A DNA stretch of 64,000 nucleotides. Source: Gnetum montanum (lineage: Eukaryota > Streptophyta > Gnetopsida > Gnetales > Gnetaceae). The stretch lies in assembly GCA_015680685.1 (NCBI GenBank), contig MNCI01014943.1, positions 71,723 to 135,722 on the forward strand, read 5' to 3'. The notes under the pieces were generated by a model. That model was not told the origin of the DNA, did not search any database, and worked only from the letters and a program-made list of their open reading frames with translations. Shown here piece by piece: positions 11,583 to 23,780 of the stretch (its first letter is position 1; every line of letters begins with the position of its first letter). Position numbers and translations under genes: made by a program.

Positions 11583-14348
11583 TCATGTAGTTCCTGGTGG
11601 CGGTGGCTCCTCCATAGGTGCTTTCCCTTTGTCTTGTGCTCCAGGGCTTGGAACTTGATAGCGTTGGAGTATGCTCGAGAGTTTCTCCTCTTTGGTCCAG
11701 GGATCTTATGCCATCCATGCTCATGTTTCGATGTTTGCTGGAGTTAGCACCTCCCATGGGCAAGGTAGTTGCGGAAACATTTGATTTTCCTTGACATACT
11801 AGGCTACAAATACATGTCGTTCCTCCTTGTAGGCTCTAGCTTTGTCTTTGTATTCTTGAAAATCCGCAAGCCATCGAGCCAAATATGTTGCTGCATCTTT
11901 TTGGCCTTGGTAGCTTGCCTTCACCACCTCAAGTTTAGAATTTTCAATCTCTACTTTTTGCAATATCTTCTTATGTTCTACAAATTTTGTTTCATATTTG
12001 ATGTAGGTGGTGGCTACCTGTTGCTTGAGCTCCGTTCTTGCGCACCTTGCTATTAACATGGCAAGGTTGGCATATCATAGGTTTGCCAACTCCATGTATT
12101 CTGTAAGATCTTGGATCTGCAGGTCCTAGTTATTAACTTCTGCCTAGTGGGTAAAAGCGTATGTGTCCAATATGGCCTACCAGTCAGTGTGTTGAGCACT
12201 GATAGCATTGATGTGGGCCTTGGCCATACGGATTTCTTTCTTAAGGATCTGTTTGTACATCCCCACCTGGTCTCAGAAGTGCTTCTTTAGCTTTTCATGC
12301 TATTTAGCCTTATTTTGCCACACACTTATTTCGATAGTTGTCTTTTAACGGATTCCACGTACCTCCTCCATTAAGAGGGTTCGATTCTCTCTTGCTAAAT
12401 GGCTCATGTCCTAGTTGACCTGAATGAATTGTTCTCGCAACTGATGAAAGTGTTCCTCGAGAACATTCTTTTGCTTCTCCACAGTGGTCAACCGAAGGTT
12501 GTTAGCAACAAGCTGCTTGTTCTCTTCTTGTAAGGCCTTAAGTGCCTTGATATGCACATGATTTTGCACCTATGCTGCAGAGGCATCCCAAATAGCCTTC
12601 TCTTTGTCTTTTGCCACCTTTTTATTCTCTGTTAGTAGCTTGGTTAGTTACTCAGTTTTGAAATTATCTAGCTGGTCTACAAGAACAAATTGCAAAGGGT
12701 CCTGCTATGCTTCTTGTAGGGCCACGAGCTGTTCTTGCAATTGTTGCACCTCTGCTTCAGCATGCTCAGCCCTCACTTCTATTAGGACTAGCTTCCCCTT
12801 AATGGAAATGAGGTTTGATTGAATTGCTATGACATCTTGAGGAATGTCAAACAGGGATGTCATTACTTGTTCTATTTGTAGCAATCGATCGAGCACATCC
12901 TCATGTTCCACATGAGTCATTGAGGTTCCGGCCAAAGTTTGAGCATCTCGTGCTCCTGTGAGATTTGTCAATGGTACAACAAGTACATTGAATGATTCTT
13001 TGATGTGGTCTGTGACCACATCTGCAACTCCCGTTGCATCCTAGTGTTGCATGACCACCACTGCGGCCCCTTCACCAGTTTCTAATTGCACTTGGAAAGA
13101 TGCATCATTTCCCGAGATCTGTTGTGACCAAGTACTTTCCTCTCCTCCTGTGTGGATGGACACTTCACCCCTTGCATGATCCAAAGGAATCATTGGCTGT
13201 ATGGCATCATCGATGACACGGAAGAGATTTGCATCATCATGACTTCCCCAACTGACCATCTCAGCGATGGCCCTGAGATGGCTCATTAACAGTCTGTAGT
13301 CTTGCAGCGACGGTGGTTGATCTTGGCCCATGCTAGGCCCTGCTTCCTGTTGTTGGCTAGGTTCTGCAAGTTGAGTTGCATTTGGTCCAACCATTTGTTC
13401 TTCTTCTTATTCTAGTCCCAGCGTCTCACTAGTGATTTTCCTTGCAGCTGGTGACTTTAACAATTTAGCATATGAAGCATGCTAGGCTTTTCGGAGGACA
13501 TCATTAGTGTATCCTCTAATACCAACATGTTGGCACAACCTCCTGATAAGGCAAGGGAAGGGCAATGCCATCTTCCTTGCCTTCCATTCCTCAAACCGCC
13601 TCAAGATCTCCATACAGTATAGATGAGGTAAGTTAGCATCAACCTTTCCCATCAGCACTACACATCCCCTTGCCACATATGTTGAGATTCTTTTTAAGCC
13701 TTTCGTGGGGAAGAGGTGATACATTCCAATCTTGAAATAAATCCTCTCTTCCATCATCAACTCTCCAAATGTCTTATCCCTACCATATGCCCTTTCCAAC
13801 CAAATTCGTCACACATTAGGGTCTGAACGGGTAGACAACTGAGCAACCTTGGGCCCTATATTTGAAAGGTTTAATACTTCCAAAATGGCTTGCACAGAGA
13901 AATCAACTGTCACACCACAAATGTTGATGGTGGTGTCTTGTTCTCTATTGTGCCAGAATTGGTATGTTTCCCCTAGGTACCAGGCACTGCTTTCAAAGAG
14001 GATAGGCCATAAGGGAGATCCTTTGAGGTGATCCCTAATAGCCTCAAGAGCAAACTCTGCAAAAGATTCAAAGTTTAATTCCACAATCACTGCTGCAAAT
14101 GTGGATCTTTCATGGATAGCCTAAACACAATCATGGGGCAACGTGAGATGTTGTACCTATTCAAGCACTACAGCAGCTCCTCCTTCTGCCTGCCCAAAAT
14201 TTTTAGTAGCAGGGTCTTCTTGGTGAATGTTGAATAATTGTTCCTCCTGCTCTACATGTTGTCCAATAGGGACTTTTTCTTCTCCTCTCCTAGGTCGTTT
14301 GCTTCCACCTTGAGCAAGACCTTTCCGTTGTTCTCGTTTCGGGGCCAT
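11583..14348 (-). pseudogene. Element 1 accessory ORF: plant retroelement protein with coiled coil
   Basis: A minus-strand reading of about 920 codons runs from ATG at 14348 to a stop at 11583-11585, broken by scattered stops, mostly TAG. Recognisable parts in order: a basic N-terminus (MAPKREQRKG); a globular region at 14090-13482 with INICGVTVDFS, an LxNLSNIG-like turn, ISTYVARGCVVLMGK and LPFPCLIRRLCQHVGI; a Gln/Glu-rich linker; a long coiled coil (about 13000-11800); and a Pro-rich end (EEPPPPGTT). The globular part resembles the 'putative plant transposon protein' domains that travel with plant retroelements; this is recognition by eye. The function is unknown. The ATG follows TGTGATTGTAG directly, a good splice acceptor, so a leader intron is likely. 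Element 2 carries the same gene at 23172-20470. Confidence 0.65.
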
Positions 14349-14637
14349 CTACAATCACACGGGGCCAAGCATTAGTAAGGTTGTTTTCAAAGTTAAGTTA
14401 TACCTTACTGCTTGCCTTAACTAATTTAATTTTATTCTATCTTTGTGTGATTTTTCCTAAATGATTGTAATAGTGATTCTTGTTACTTAGGTGGTTTTCC
14501 AATTTTAGTTTCCCGGTGTACCTAGGGATGAAATTATTTTCGACACAATTTATTCTTAATGTTATAGCTAATTACCCTTGATAATGTTCTTTGGGTGATG
14601 ATAAATTCCAAAACATTTATGTGCTATTCGGTGTGTG

Positions 14638-14656
14638 CCCCTCCCCCACGACTAAG
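14638..14656 (-). promoter_or_regulatory. Internal second polypurine tract of element 1
   Basis: On the minus strand CTTAGTCGTGGGGGAGGGG closely matches the true 3' tract TTTAGTCGTAGGGGTA, including the TTAGTCGT lead-in. It lies about 290 bases upstream of the accessory ATG. Element 2 has the same tract at 23489-23507. It could be a central polypurine tract or a remnant of an older LTR junction. Confidence 0.5.
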
Positions 14657-14825
14657 CTGAACACTTCAGTTGCAAGTAGGTTCAGATGGAATTAAAATTA
14701 GAGCACCAATGAGCGAGATATAGGTAGAAAAGCAAAGCTCTCACAGTCGCAAGTCGTAGAGAAAAATTCAAAAAACTCCCCCGCGTGAAGTGTGGAAAAT
14801 GAGGTTAAGTGTTGCAGGGGGGCTT

Positions 14826-14880
14826 CTCTATTTATAGCTAGATGGGACACAATATTGCGGCCCTAGTGATATTGGCACAA
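14826..14880 (-). promoter_or_regulatory. Internal promoter of the accessory ORF, element 1
   Basis: On the minus strand AATATCACTAGGGCCGCAATA-type boxes are followed about 20 bases later by a TATA box (GCTATAAATAGAG, near 14836). The layout copies the LTR promoter of this family: ATATC boxes, then TATA. It lies about 480 bases before the accessory ATG, which suggests separate transcription of that ORF. Confidence 0.5.
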
Positions 14881-16239
14881 TGAAAATTACTGAAGTTTTT
14901 AACGTTTTTTTGGAATGAAAAGTGGAAAGTAAGGACATGTGGTGCATGTTAAAGGATTCTAGGGTAATTTAACTTGTTGCGAAGGCATGAATAATTATGT
15001 GTGGGTGTAATTAATCAATAAAACCTCAGGTGGTAAGTGAGAGAAAAAGGCCATGTAATGGAACATTATTATTCAGAGGGATAGTAATAAGGGAAAGAAA
15101 ATCATTGGCAATATGCTAAAGGTAATAAATGGTTTGTGGAAGATGGGTCATGAGTGCAAATTACAAAAATTACGTAAGTGGATCCTCCCCAAACCAGGTT
15201 CCAACCTTTAATGCCCTTGCGTAACCACACTTAAAAGTGTCTGTGGGCACTCAAAGGGTTAAATGTAATCCACACTAATTCCACAAAACACACACATGTA
15301 AATATCACCAAAATGAGGTAAGAATTCTATGCTACACAAGACACGAGTAACAATTACATGAACAACAAGATGAGACAAAATATAGAAGGGATTGTAGAGA
15401 TTGGAACATGAGGTAACTAACCCAGGGCATAGTGAATCCTATGTGTAAAGCATGATTAATGTGTCATTAACTCGTCGTTCCAAGATCAGGACCAAGTCCA
15501 TTCCTCTAGTCAGTGAAATTGCATTGTTTCATCCCATGATGAGCAACTATGAGAGTACCATAACAACAAGGCGTATGATCACTTGCCATTTTGGTTCAAG
15601 GGAGGAATGATTTTTGCTTTGTGGCACTTTCCTTTTTCTTTTTCTTTTTCTTTTCTTCTTTTTTTCTTGAATGAATGAATCTAGAGAAGCTATCAACCTT
15701 TAGTTATGGATGCAGGTCTTTCCAGTGGGACCCCCTAGAACACCATTGGATCTTTGAGTGCCCTTTTTATTACTCTTACTCCCATTTTTCATTAGATCTA
15801 TAAGGATCTTAGTACAACCACGTTACATGATAACTCTCACAGACGTCACCAAAGAGAATCCGCAAGTCCCCTTGATGTCACATCCTAATCATTCCCTCTT
15901 GGTCCATCCTTCTTCATTCTAGGTACAATGAACACAAAATTAATTTTAAGTTTTAAGGATGTTAACAATATCACTATATCCTTGAACAGAACCTCTTATT
16001 TGTAGAGTGGATGAATGGGTGTAGTGGGCTCACTGTCCAAATAATTGATCACTCGAGACTCAATAACATAGAAAACACCTCAACCAACAAGCCACATGAG
16101 TGTTTTATTCGTAGATGAGATTACTTATAAAAATGTAAAGGGACAAAAAGATAAAAAGATAAAACAAGAAATTGAAAAATGAAAAACTAGAAAACAAAAA
16201 ATTGTAAAATTAAAGAAAATAAAAAGTATTTATTAATCC

Positions 16240-18196
16240 TGATTGTTATTAAAATGGGGGATAACCCCCATAATTAAATAGTTGAGGATGGCAAGGATTA
16301 ATAAATGAAAGATGAGGATCCTTGCATGTTGGAAGTATTGAAACTTGGCCATACTTACCCCATCGAGGTTCACACACTTGATTATAGTAAGCATAGTGGG
16401 GTAATTTATGAGATGTGATTTCCGGATAAAGAGTTGACCCACTATGATATTTAGGACTGTAAGATGGTATGCAAGGATCGAGACGTTGTCCTCCATGCTT
16501 GTGTTCATTGGGCTGTATGCTTGTTGGAGTGTTAATTGGTGGCCCTAATGAAGTGACATGAGGCGTTGGCTTCAATGCACCATAGTGTTGGACTTGTGCT
16601 ACGTTGAAGGATGTAGTGGCCTTGGAATTGTGTATTCCCTTCCTAGGATCATTTCTAAAGAAGGGAGGCCTTCGATGTTGCAGGGTTTCTCACTGCTGTT
16701 GGCAATAGTAGCACAAGTAACATTTGGGGGTTGTTGCTATGGTGCAGACACCTTAGGAATAGTTGGTGGCGATGTAGCAGGGAAAGAATGAGAATGTTGA
16801 AAATTAGGAGAAGTGAGGGCATGGGCTAATAGTATTGAGGAGAATAATAATGCAGTGAGATAGAGTATGTTGACCTAATTGGGGAAACAGGATGTTGAAC
16901 TAGGTAAGCGTTTGGATTTGGATGATATGGAGGGTGTCTCCAGTTTAAGGATGGTTTCCCCCATGACTGGGATTGTTTCCATTGTGATCGAACACAGTAT
17001 CTCTGTACGAAATTTGGATGTAACGTGCTTCCCCAATGCTCATATAAATGTAACAAGAGTGGGCATTAGCCCTTGGGGTGATCGTACAGGCATATGTTGC
17101 ATTCATACGTATGATTGGCAGTTGAGCCCTTATTTTCTTCATTCCTTCTTTATGAATGTCTAATGATATTTTGTCCTACTTCTTAGGTTGTCAAAAATCT
17201 ATCTCCAATAATATCAATAAATTCTCAACACTTTTTATATGTCCATTCCAACATCTTATTGATCTTTTCCTCGACTTCCTCTAATGATTGTTGTTGTACC
17301 GCCAAAGATGGTTCTTTCTCCTTGTGATAGATTGATTTCTCCTTTTTGTGATTATGGACCCTTGTTAGGTTGAGAGTCTAGTCCCATTGATATTTTTCAA
17401 CACTCTCCCATCTAGCCATTTCTCCTTCTTCATTTGCTACCCGCTTAATAAGCTCTTGGACTTGATGGGTTCGTAGTTCGTATAGTTGACCTTGGGCATA
17501 CATCCCTAGGGTTTCTCTTGTTGCATCACGAAGCCCATCAATGATATGGTACATTTGCCTTTCCTTGAAGAACTCATGGCCTAGACAGTTGTTTAATAGT
17601 GCATAATATCTTTCTAAGGCCATGTCCAAGGGTTCATGTTATGCTTGTTTCCACTCTTGGATTTGTTTCCTCAAGGCTGACACTCTTGCGTAGGTTTGAT
17701 ATCTTTCACTAAAAAGTTCTATCATTGTTGACCAATGTCATATTGAATTTGATTTTAACGATCTATACCATACTTTTTCTTGGCCAACGAGTGTCATAGG
17801 AAAGAGCTTAAGTTTTTTCCAACCATTATCAATGTTGTTCCATGTACAGGGATCGTAGAAGGCTTGTAAATGTTGTTGCAGATCTAATTCATAGCCTCCC
17901 GAGAAATTAGGGAAGCTGTTTAAATCAAGCCTGGGTAGGCAGCTCTCCTTACAATGCCTACGGGAGATTCTAACAGCCTTTTGTATTTGCATTAGCCTTG
18001 TAGTGGCCAGTAGAGGTTCATCGTCATCGGGTAAGTTATGCTTTCATGCATTGGGATGACGTTGTTTTCATTTATATTTATAAGAAATCCCCACTTCTGA
18101 TTGCGTACTCAAATCTTCATTTTCATACAGTTCGTTGGTTATCCAATGAACTTCCTCACTAGATGTGGCATTATCATAGTCTTGTAGGAGAGGCAT
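16240..18196 (-). pseudogene. Element 1 gag
   Basis: The gag reading starts at ATG 18196 (protein begins MPLLQDYDN) and runs to about 16240, interrupted by stops and small shifts. The core gag domain (about 17990-17380) shows LPRLDLNSFPNFSGGYELDL, WKKLKLFPMTLVGQEKVWY and MYHIIDGLRDATRETLG, as in plant Ty3/gypsy capsid proteins. A compact Cys/His cluster (relic of C-x2-C-x3-H-x4-C) and a Pro/Tyr/His-rich tail follow. The coat protein would package element RNA in virus-like particles. No protease follows gag. Confidence 0.7.
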
Positions 18197-18314
18197 GGTT
18201 GTGAAATTGTGTGTGAAATTATATGTGACTTTTTATAATTATTTCTTTCTAAAAGATATATCGTTAATTTCTGTACAGTGGCCTTCTATGATATAACTAA
18301 TCTACATAACTAGC

Positions 18315-18337
18315 ACCATCCCCAAAAATGGTGCTAA
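18315..18337 (-). promoter_or_regulatory. Primer-binding site of element 1 (decayed)
   Basis: Directly inside the 5' LTR the minus strand reads TTAGCACCATTTTTGGGGAT. It is a mutated form of the TGGCACTGTTGTTGGGGAT site of element 3, itself close to the plant tRNA-Asp-complementary TGGCGCCGTTGCCGGGGA used by many Ty3/gypsy elements. Confidence 0.55.
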
Positions 18338-19127
18338 TGATGAGTGGCAAGGTACCCCTACACTCAACCATACAAATACGAGCATTACACGCACGATCCA
18401 GTCGAACTCCGCAGACAGACTAGTTGTGGCATCTAGATAGTTAGCCTTAGGTTTCAGTTCGTTGTGTTCCCATCTAGACTAGTATTAGCTTTTTCATGTA
18501 TAATTTAATCCAGAGTGAGGTGTATGATATGGTTTCTAACCTAATGCTACTCTTGAAGGCAATGATAAATAATATTCACTAAGCTAAGAGAGAAAGGGTG
18601 AGAGAGAATCTATGCCAGCCTAAGTGCAATGAGCATCGATTCCTTGATTATCCGTATAAATCTTAGACTTCGTGCATGACTACCATTGGGATTACCAAGT
18701 GTAGATCCTAGGTACGCTACTAGGTTACCCAGTAGTCACACTTAAATTCTTGTAATCAAGTCGTACTCATTCCATGTTTAACAAGAGTTTAAGGGTAAGA
18801 ATAGATTAACTAGGAAAGTAATAAATAACAATTAAATAAATAATTAATCTAAGTTAATGCTGCAATGATGAAGTAATCTTGATCTTTATTTCCAATCATG
18901 TGCATGTCCAAGTATGTCACACTCGAATAAAGGATGTCGTACAATTACAATCACCACACTATGGGCATACACTAGGAGGAAATGGGTTGAGAGAAGAACT
19001 ACTTAAAACTTAATACTAAAAACTAAAAAACTGCCTATCGAATCTGTCTACCTCTTACTTATAGATGAGGATACAGGCTACGATATCGTGTATGCAATAT
19101 CACGATTGATCAAACTACAACTCATCA
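18338..19127 (-). repeat. 5' LTR of element 1
   Basis: 790-bp partner of 10628-11417 with the same ends. The CGATATCGTGTATGCAATAT palindrome-like box lies just upstream (minus strand) of a TATA-like CTATAAGTAAGAGG. Confidence 0.9.
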
Positions 19128-19132
19128 AAGTC

Positions 19133-19434
19133 TATCTCTTACGCTTGCTCTATTATAACTAATTTCTTATTAGTGTATTTGTATGTGTTCATGCGTGTAT
19201 ATGTATACATGTTTGTACATAACATAAGATTATTTCACTTTTATTATGATGATATATATTTCATCTAAGAAGATACTACTACCTTAATTGAAAGACATAG
19301 AACCTTTATTTTGATTTTTTAATTCTATAAACCATTATACTCTCTTTTAAGTTTCTTTCATCATACGAATGAAGATTGTTATGAGTAATCAATTATACAT
19401 GAATAATCTTGATCATATCTTGATATGTTTGTGT
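19133..19434. other. AT-rich spacer between elements 1 and 2
   Basis: No gene or recognisable repeat is seen. It is the pre-insertion flank shared by both elements. Confidence 0.4.
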
Positions 19435-19439
19435 AATGT

Positions 19440-20288
19440 TGATGAGCAGCAAGGTACCCCTATGCTCAACCATACGAATACAAGCGTGTACGCATGATTC
19501 AGTCGAATTCCGTGGACAAACTAGTTGTGGCACCTAGACAGTTATACATTGATCACAGTTTACTATCTTCCCACCTAGACTAGTATTTTCTTTATCACAT
19601 ACGGTTTAGTCGAAAGTGAAGTGTATAATGTGGTTTCTACTACTATGTACTCCTAAGGACAATGAGAAATAACTTAATTAAGCTAACAAGCAATAAGAAA
19701 TAAGATCTAAGCTAGCCTAAGTGCGATCAGCGTCTATCCTTAATCATCCACATACATCTTGGACTTTATGTATTACTTTTGGGATTACCAAGCACACATC
19801 ACTCGAAACACTTCTTGATATGCTACTAGGTTACCATGTAGTTATACTTAAATGTTTGTGATTAAGGCATACTCATTCCGCATTACAACAGGAATAGTAA
19901 ATGATAATAAAAGAAATATTAACTAAGAAAAAAATAATAGATAATAAATAATTAAAAAATTAAAAGCTAATTGAATGCTACAATGATGGAGTAATCTCAA
20001 TCTTTATTACTGATTATGTGCATGTCCAAGTACATCACACTCAAACAAAGGTTCGGTACAATTACAAGCATCACACTATAGGCATGTACTTAGGAAAGGA
20101 CTAAAAACTAACAAAAAGGATTGACCCTAAAACTAAATAAATATTATCTCGTTGTGTGCTTGAGTGTTGTATTTATAGGTTAACACAGGAATCATGATAT
20201 CGTGTATATGATATCGTATCCAGGTTGTGATATCGCATACCCGATATCGTGTACTTAATATTGGCTCCTGACAAACCACAATTCATCA
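19440..20288 (-). repeat. 3' LTR of element 2
   Basis: 849-bp LTR bounded by the purine tract TTTAGTCATGGGGGTA (minus strand, 20289-20306). Four to five ATATCG/ATATTG boxes at 20197-20263 precede the TATA region. Confidence 0.9.
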
Positions 20289-20469
20289 TACCCCCATGAC
20301 TAAATAAACACTCGTCCTTGAGTTAAACAAGATGAGGAACAAGTTCATTTGATTAAAAATAATAGATAGGTATGGGATTATTTAATGAATATGGATTATT
20401 TCATGCCGTAGTGTGGGACTAGACAAAACAAAATTTGGACATCAACAAAAAATACAAAAATTGCGGAAC

Positions 20470-23172
20470 TCATATGGTTCCTAGTGATGATGGTTCCTCC
20501 ATGGGATTCTTTCCTTTATCTTATGCTCCAAGCTTCTAAAATGTATACTTTTGAAGGAGTGCCTGAAATTTTTTCCTCCTCTATCTGAGGATCATGTGTT
20601 GTCCATGTTAATGTTCCAATGTTTGATGGAGTCGGCACTTTCCATGGGCACGGTAGTTGTGGGAACATCTAATTAGCTTTCACATACCATGCTGCAAACA
20701 GTCGTCGTTCCTCCTCATAGGCTCTGTGTTTGTCTCTGAATTCCTAATAATCTGTAAGCCATTAAGTCAATTCTATTTCTCTATCCTTTTGGCCTTAGTA
20801 GCTAGCCTTTACCACCTCTAGTTCAAAGTTTGCTACCTCTAGTATTTGCAATGTCTTATTGTGTTCTACAAACTTTATCTTATATTTGGCATAGGTAGTA
20901 GCTACCTGCATCTCTAGCTTAGTTCTTAGGTGTCCTACTATTAACATGGCCAAGTTGGAATACTGTAGATTTTCCAATTCCATGTAGTTTGTGAGATCTT
21001 GGATCTGTAGGTCCCGACTTTTCAATTCTACTTGGTGGACGAAGGCATAAGTGTCCAGTATGGCTCGCCAATCAGTGTGTTGAGCACTACAAGAATTAAT
21101 GTGGTCCTTAGGCATATGGATATCTTTTTTTGATGATTTTCTTATACATCCCCACCTGATCATGAAAGTGTTCCTTTAATTTTTCATGCCTCTTAGCCTC
21201 ATTTTGCCATGCACTTATTTCAGTGGTTGTCTTCTGTCGAATGATGCTTACCTCCTCCATTCAGAGGATTCTATTTTCCCTAGCTAAGCAACTTATATCT
21301 TGGTTGATACTTATTAGTTGTTCCCGCATTTTTTGAAAGCTTTCTTCAAGAACTTTCTTCTATTTTTCAACTATCATCAACCGAAGATTTTTGACAACAC
21401 GGAGTTTATTTTCTTCTTGTAAGGCCTTGAGAGCTTTAACATGTGTGCATATCTGAGCTTGTGCTTTTGAAGCATCCCAATCAACCTTCTCTTTTTCCAT
21501 TTCCACCCTTTTATTCTCCATAAATAATTTTTTAACTACTTTATCCTAAATGATTCTAATTGATCAACTACAACAAGTTGGGATGGATCCCACTATTTAG
21601 CTTATAGGATGATGAACTTTTTTTGGAGTCTCCACAACTTATCCTCTACATGTTCAGTCCTAACTTCAGCCATGATAAGCTTCCCTTTAGTGGAAATGAG
21701 GTCTAATTGTGCACTGTGACATCTTGGGGGATGTAAAACAAGGACATAATTACTTGTCCTATTTGTAGCAAGTGATCCATAGCATCCTCAAGTTTCGTAG
21801 GAGCCATTGAGGTACCAACTAGAACTTGAGCATCATGTGCTCCTATGAAATCTACCTTAACATAACNTTAATTGTACTTGGAATGATGCAACATTTCTAG
21901 AGATTTATTGTGACCAATGTAATTCTCTTCTCTTGTTTTAATTGGGACCTCACCCCTTGTATAATTGATTGATATGGTGAGCTGTATAGCATCATCAATC
22001 ACCTTCAAGAGATTGGCCTCATCCCTACTTCCCTAACTGGCCATCTCTACGATGGCCCTAAGATGGCTCATCAATAGTTGGTAATCTTTCGACGGTAGTG
22101 GCGGTTGCTGGTCATGTTGGCTTGTGGGTTGCGTACTAGGCCCTACTTCTTGTTGTTGGCTAATCCTTGTGTCTAGAAGTTGGCTAGGCCTTATTTTTTG
22201 AGGTGAAATGGGTCCAACTGTCTATTCTTATTCAGGCTCCAATGTCTCACCAACATCTTTTCTCGATGTTGGTGGCTTAAGTAATTCAGCATATGAAGCA
22301 TTTTGAGCTTTTCTGAGGACATCATTAGTGTACCCCAGAATTCTAGCATGCCAGCACAACTTCTTGATTAGACACAGAAAGGGAAATGTGAACTTTCCTA
22401 TCTTCCATTCTTCAAACCGCCTTGATATTTTTGTTAAATACAGATGGGACAAATTGGCATCAACCTTGCCCATCAAAATTGCACTTCCTCTGGTTGCATA
22501 GGTAGAAATTCTATTTAACCCTTTCATTGGGAAAATGTGATAGGTGTCAATTTTAAAGTAAATTCTCTATTCAAGGGTTAATTCTCCATATGCCTTTTCT
22601 TCTTTGTTGTATGCCCTTTTTAACCATACTTTTCTTGCATTTGCATTAGATCAAGTGGACAAATGAGCAACTTTAGGCCCTATATTTGGAAGATTCAAAA
22701 CTTCCACAATGGCCTTTGTGGAGAAATCAACTAAAATTCCACCAATATCAATGGTGGTACCTTCTTCTTTATTGTGCCAAAATTGATAGGTTTCACCCAA
22801 ATACCATTCTCCACTTCTCCAAGAGGATAGGCCATAGTAGAGATCCCTTGAGTAAATCCTTGACTAGTTTAGGGGAAAATTCAATAAAAGACCCAAAATT
22901 AAGTTCCATAATCACGGTAGAAGATGTGGACCATTCCCAAATGGCTTGAACACATTTTGGGGACAACATGAGATGTTGTCCTTATTCAGGTGCCCTAACC
23001 TCTACACCTTATGCTTACCTAGAGTGTGCAATGATAGGGGTTTCCTAATGGATGCTGAATGATTATGCCTCTTGTTCTACATGTTCCACATGAGGTCCTT
23101 GGCCTTTGCCTCTTCTTAGGTTTTAGCTACACCTTGAGAAGGTCCTCCCTATTGTCCTCATTTAGGGGCCAT
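20470..23172 (-). pseudogene. Element 2 accessory ORF, decayed
   Basis: Homolog of the element 1 accessory gene, from a MAPK-type start at 23172 to a stop near 20470. Best preserved are 22527-22228 (ISTYATRGSAILMGKVDANL, LCWHARILGYTNDVLRKAQ) and the coiled-coil part 21163-20795 (HINSCSAQHTDWRAILDTYA). Many stops and shifts break the frame. The ATG again follows a TGTGATTATAG splice-acceptor-like sequence. The function is unknown. Confidence 0.6.
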
Positions 23173-23488
23173 CTATAATCACACAAAGATCGATTGTTAG
23201 TAAGGTTATTTAAAGAAATTCAACTATCTCATACCTTACTCATTACCTTTGTTTAATTCTTTGCTTAGTGTCATTTCAAAGTTAGAAATTTTTCAAGGAA
23301 GTTCTCCTAAAATTTTTTAATATCAGGCTTGATCTACTTAGGTGACTCCTATAATAATTTAAATGATTTTGGTGAAGGAAGAAAATTAGTTTGGCATGAG
23401 TTTTTAATATTTCCTAATAATACTTACCCCTATGATATCCTTCAAGCGATAGCAAATTTCGAAAAAGTTATGCACAAATTCTACTATA

Positions 23489-23507
23489 CCCCTCCCCCAC
23501 GACTAAG
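23489..23507 (-). promoter_or_regulatory. Internal second polypurine tract of element 2
   Basis: Minus strand CTTAGTCGTGGGGGAGGGG is identical to the internal tract of element 1. This is notable because surrounding non-coding DNA has diverged. Confidence 0.5.
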
Positions 23508-23689
23508 TTAAACACTTTGGGTTTAATTAGGTTTGATCAAAAAAGAAATCAAAGTGTCAAAGAGAAAAATATTGAGAATTGAATTTTAGACTCTCAAATT
23601 GCTAAAAATCATGAAAGAAATTTTGAACAACTCCCCCTATGTCAACTATTGAAAATGACTTCTGTAGTGTGTGAGGGTCCCATATATAT

Positions 23690-23780
23690 TCTTTTTATAG
23701 ACATGATATTGTGTACACAATAGTGCATACCTGACATCGCGTTGGACCTAGTACTGGTTACTCGATATCGTGTCCTATCC
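23690..23780 (-). promoter_or_regulatory. Internal promoter of the accessory ORF, element 2
   Basis: On the minus strand ACACGATATCGAGTA and CACAATATCATG are followed by a TATA box (CTATAAAAAG, about 23700-23691). Position relative to the accessory ATG matches element 1. Confidence 0.5.

Larger units (their letters stand above)
10628..19127 (-). mobile_element. Element 1: non-autonomous LTR retrotransposon, complete
   Basis: An 8.5-kb element lies between two 790-bp LTRs (10628-11417 and 18338-19127). The LTRs begin TGATGAGTGG and end CTCATCA. The flanks are AAGTT (10623-10627) and AAGTC (19128-19132), a TSD with one mismatch. Orientation is minus: the primer site lies next to the 18.3-kb LTR and the purine tract next to the 11.4-kb LTR. 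Reading 5' to 3' it contains gag, about 1.4 kb of non-coding DNA, an internal promoter, a purine tract and a long accessory ORF. No protease, RT, RNase H or integrase is present. It must therefore depend on proteins from another element, as large retrotransposon derivatives do. Several stop codons and small shifts interrupt both ORFs. Confidence 0.88.

Noticed and set aside
18197-18337. A protease or RT hidden in elements 1 or 2
   Set aside because: I read both elements through on the minus strand. Outside gag and the accessory ORF there is no DTG/DSG protease signature, no YVDD-type RT motif and no HHCC or DDE integrase motif.
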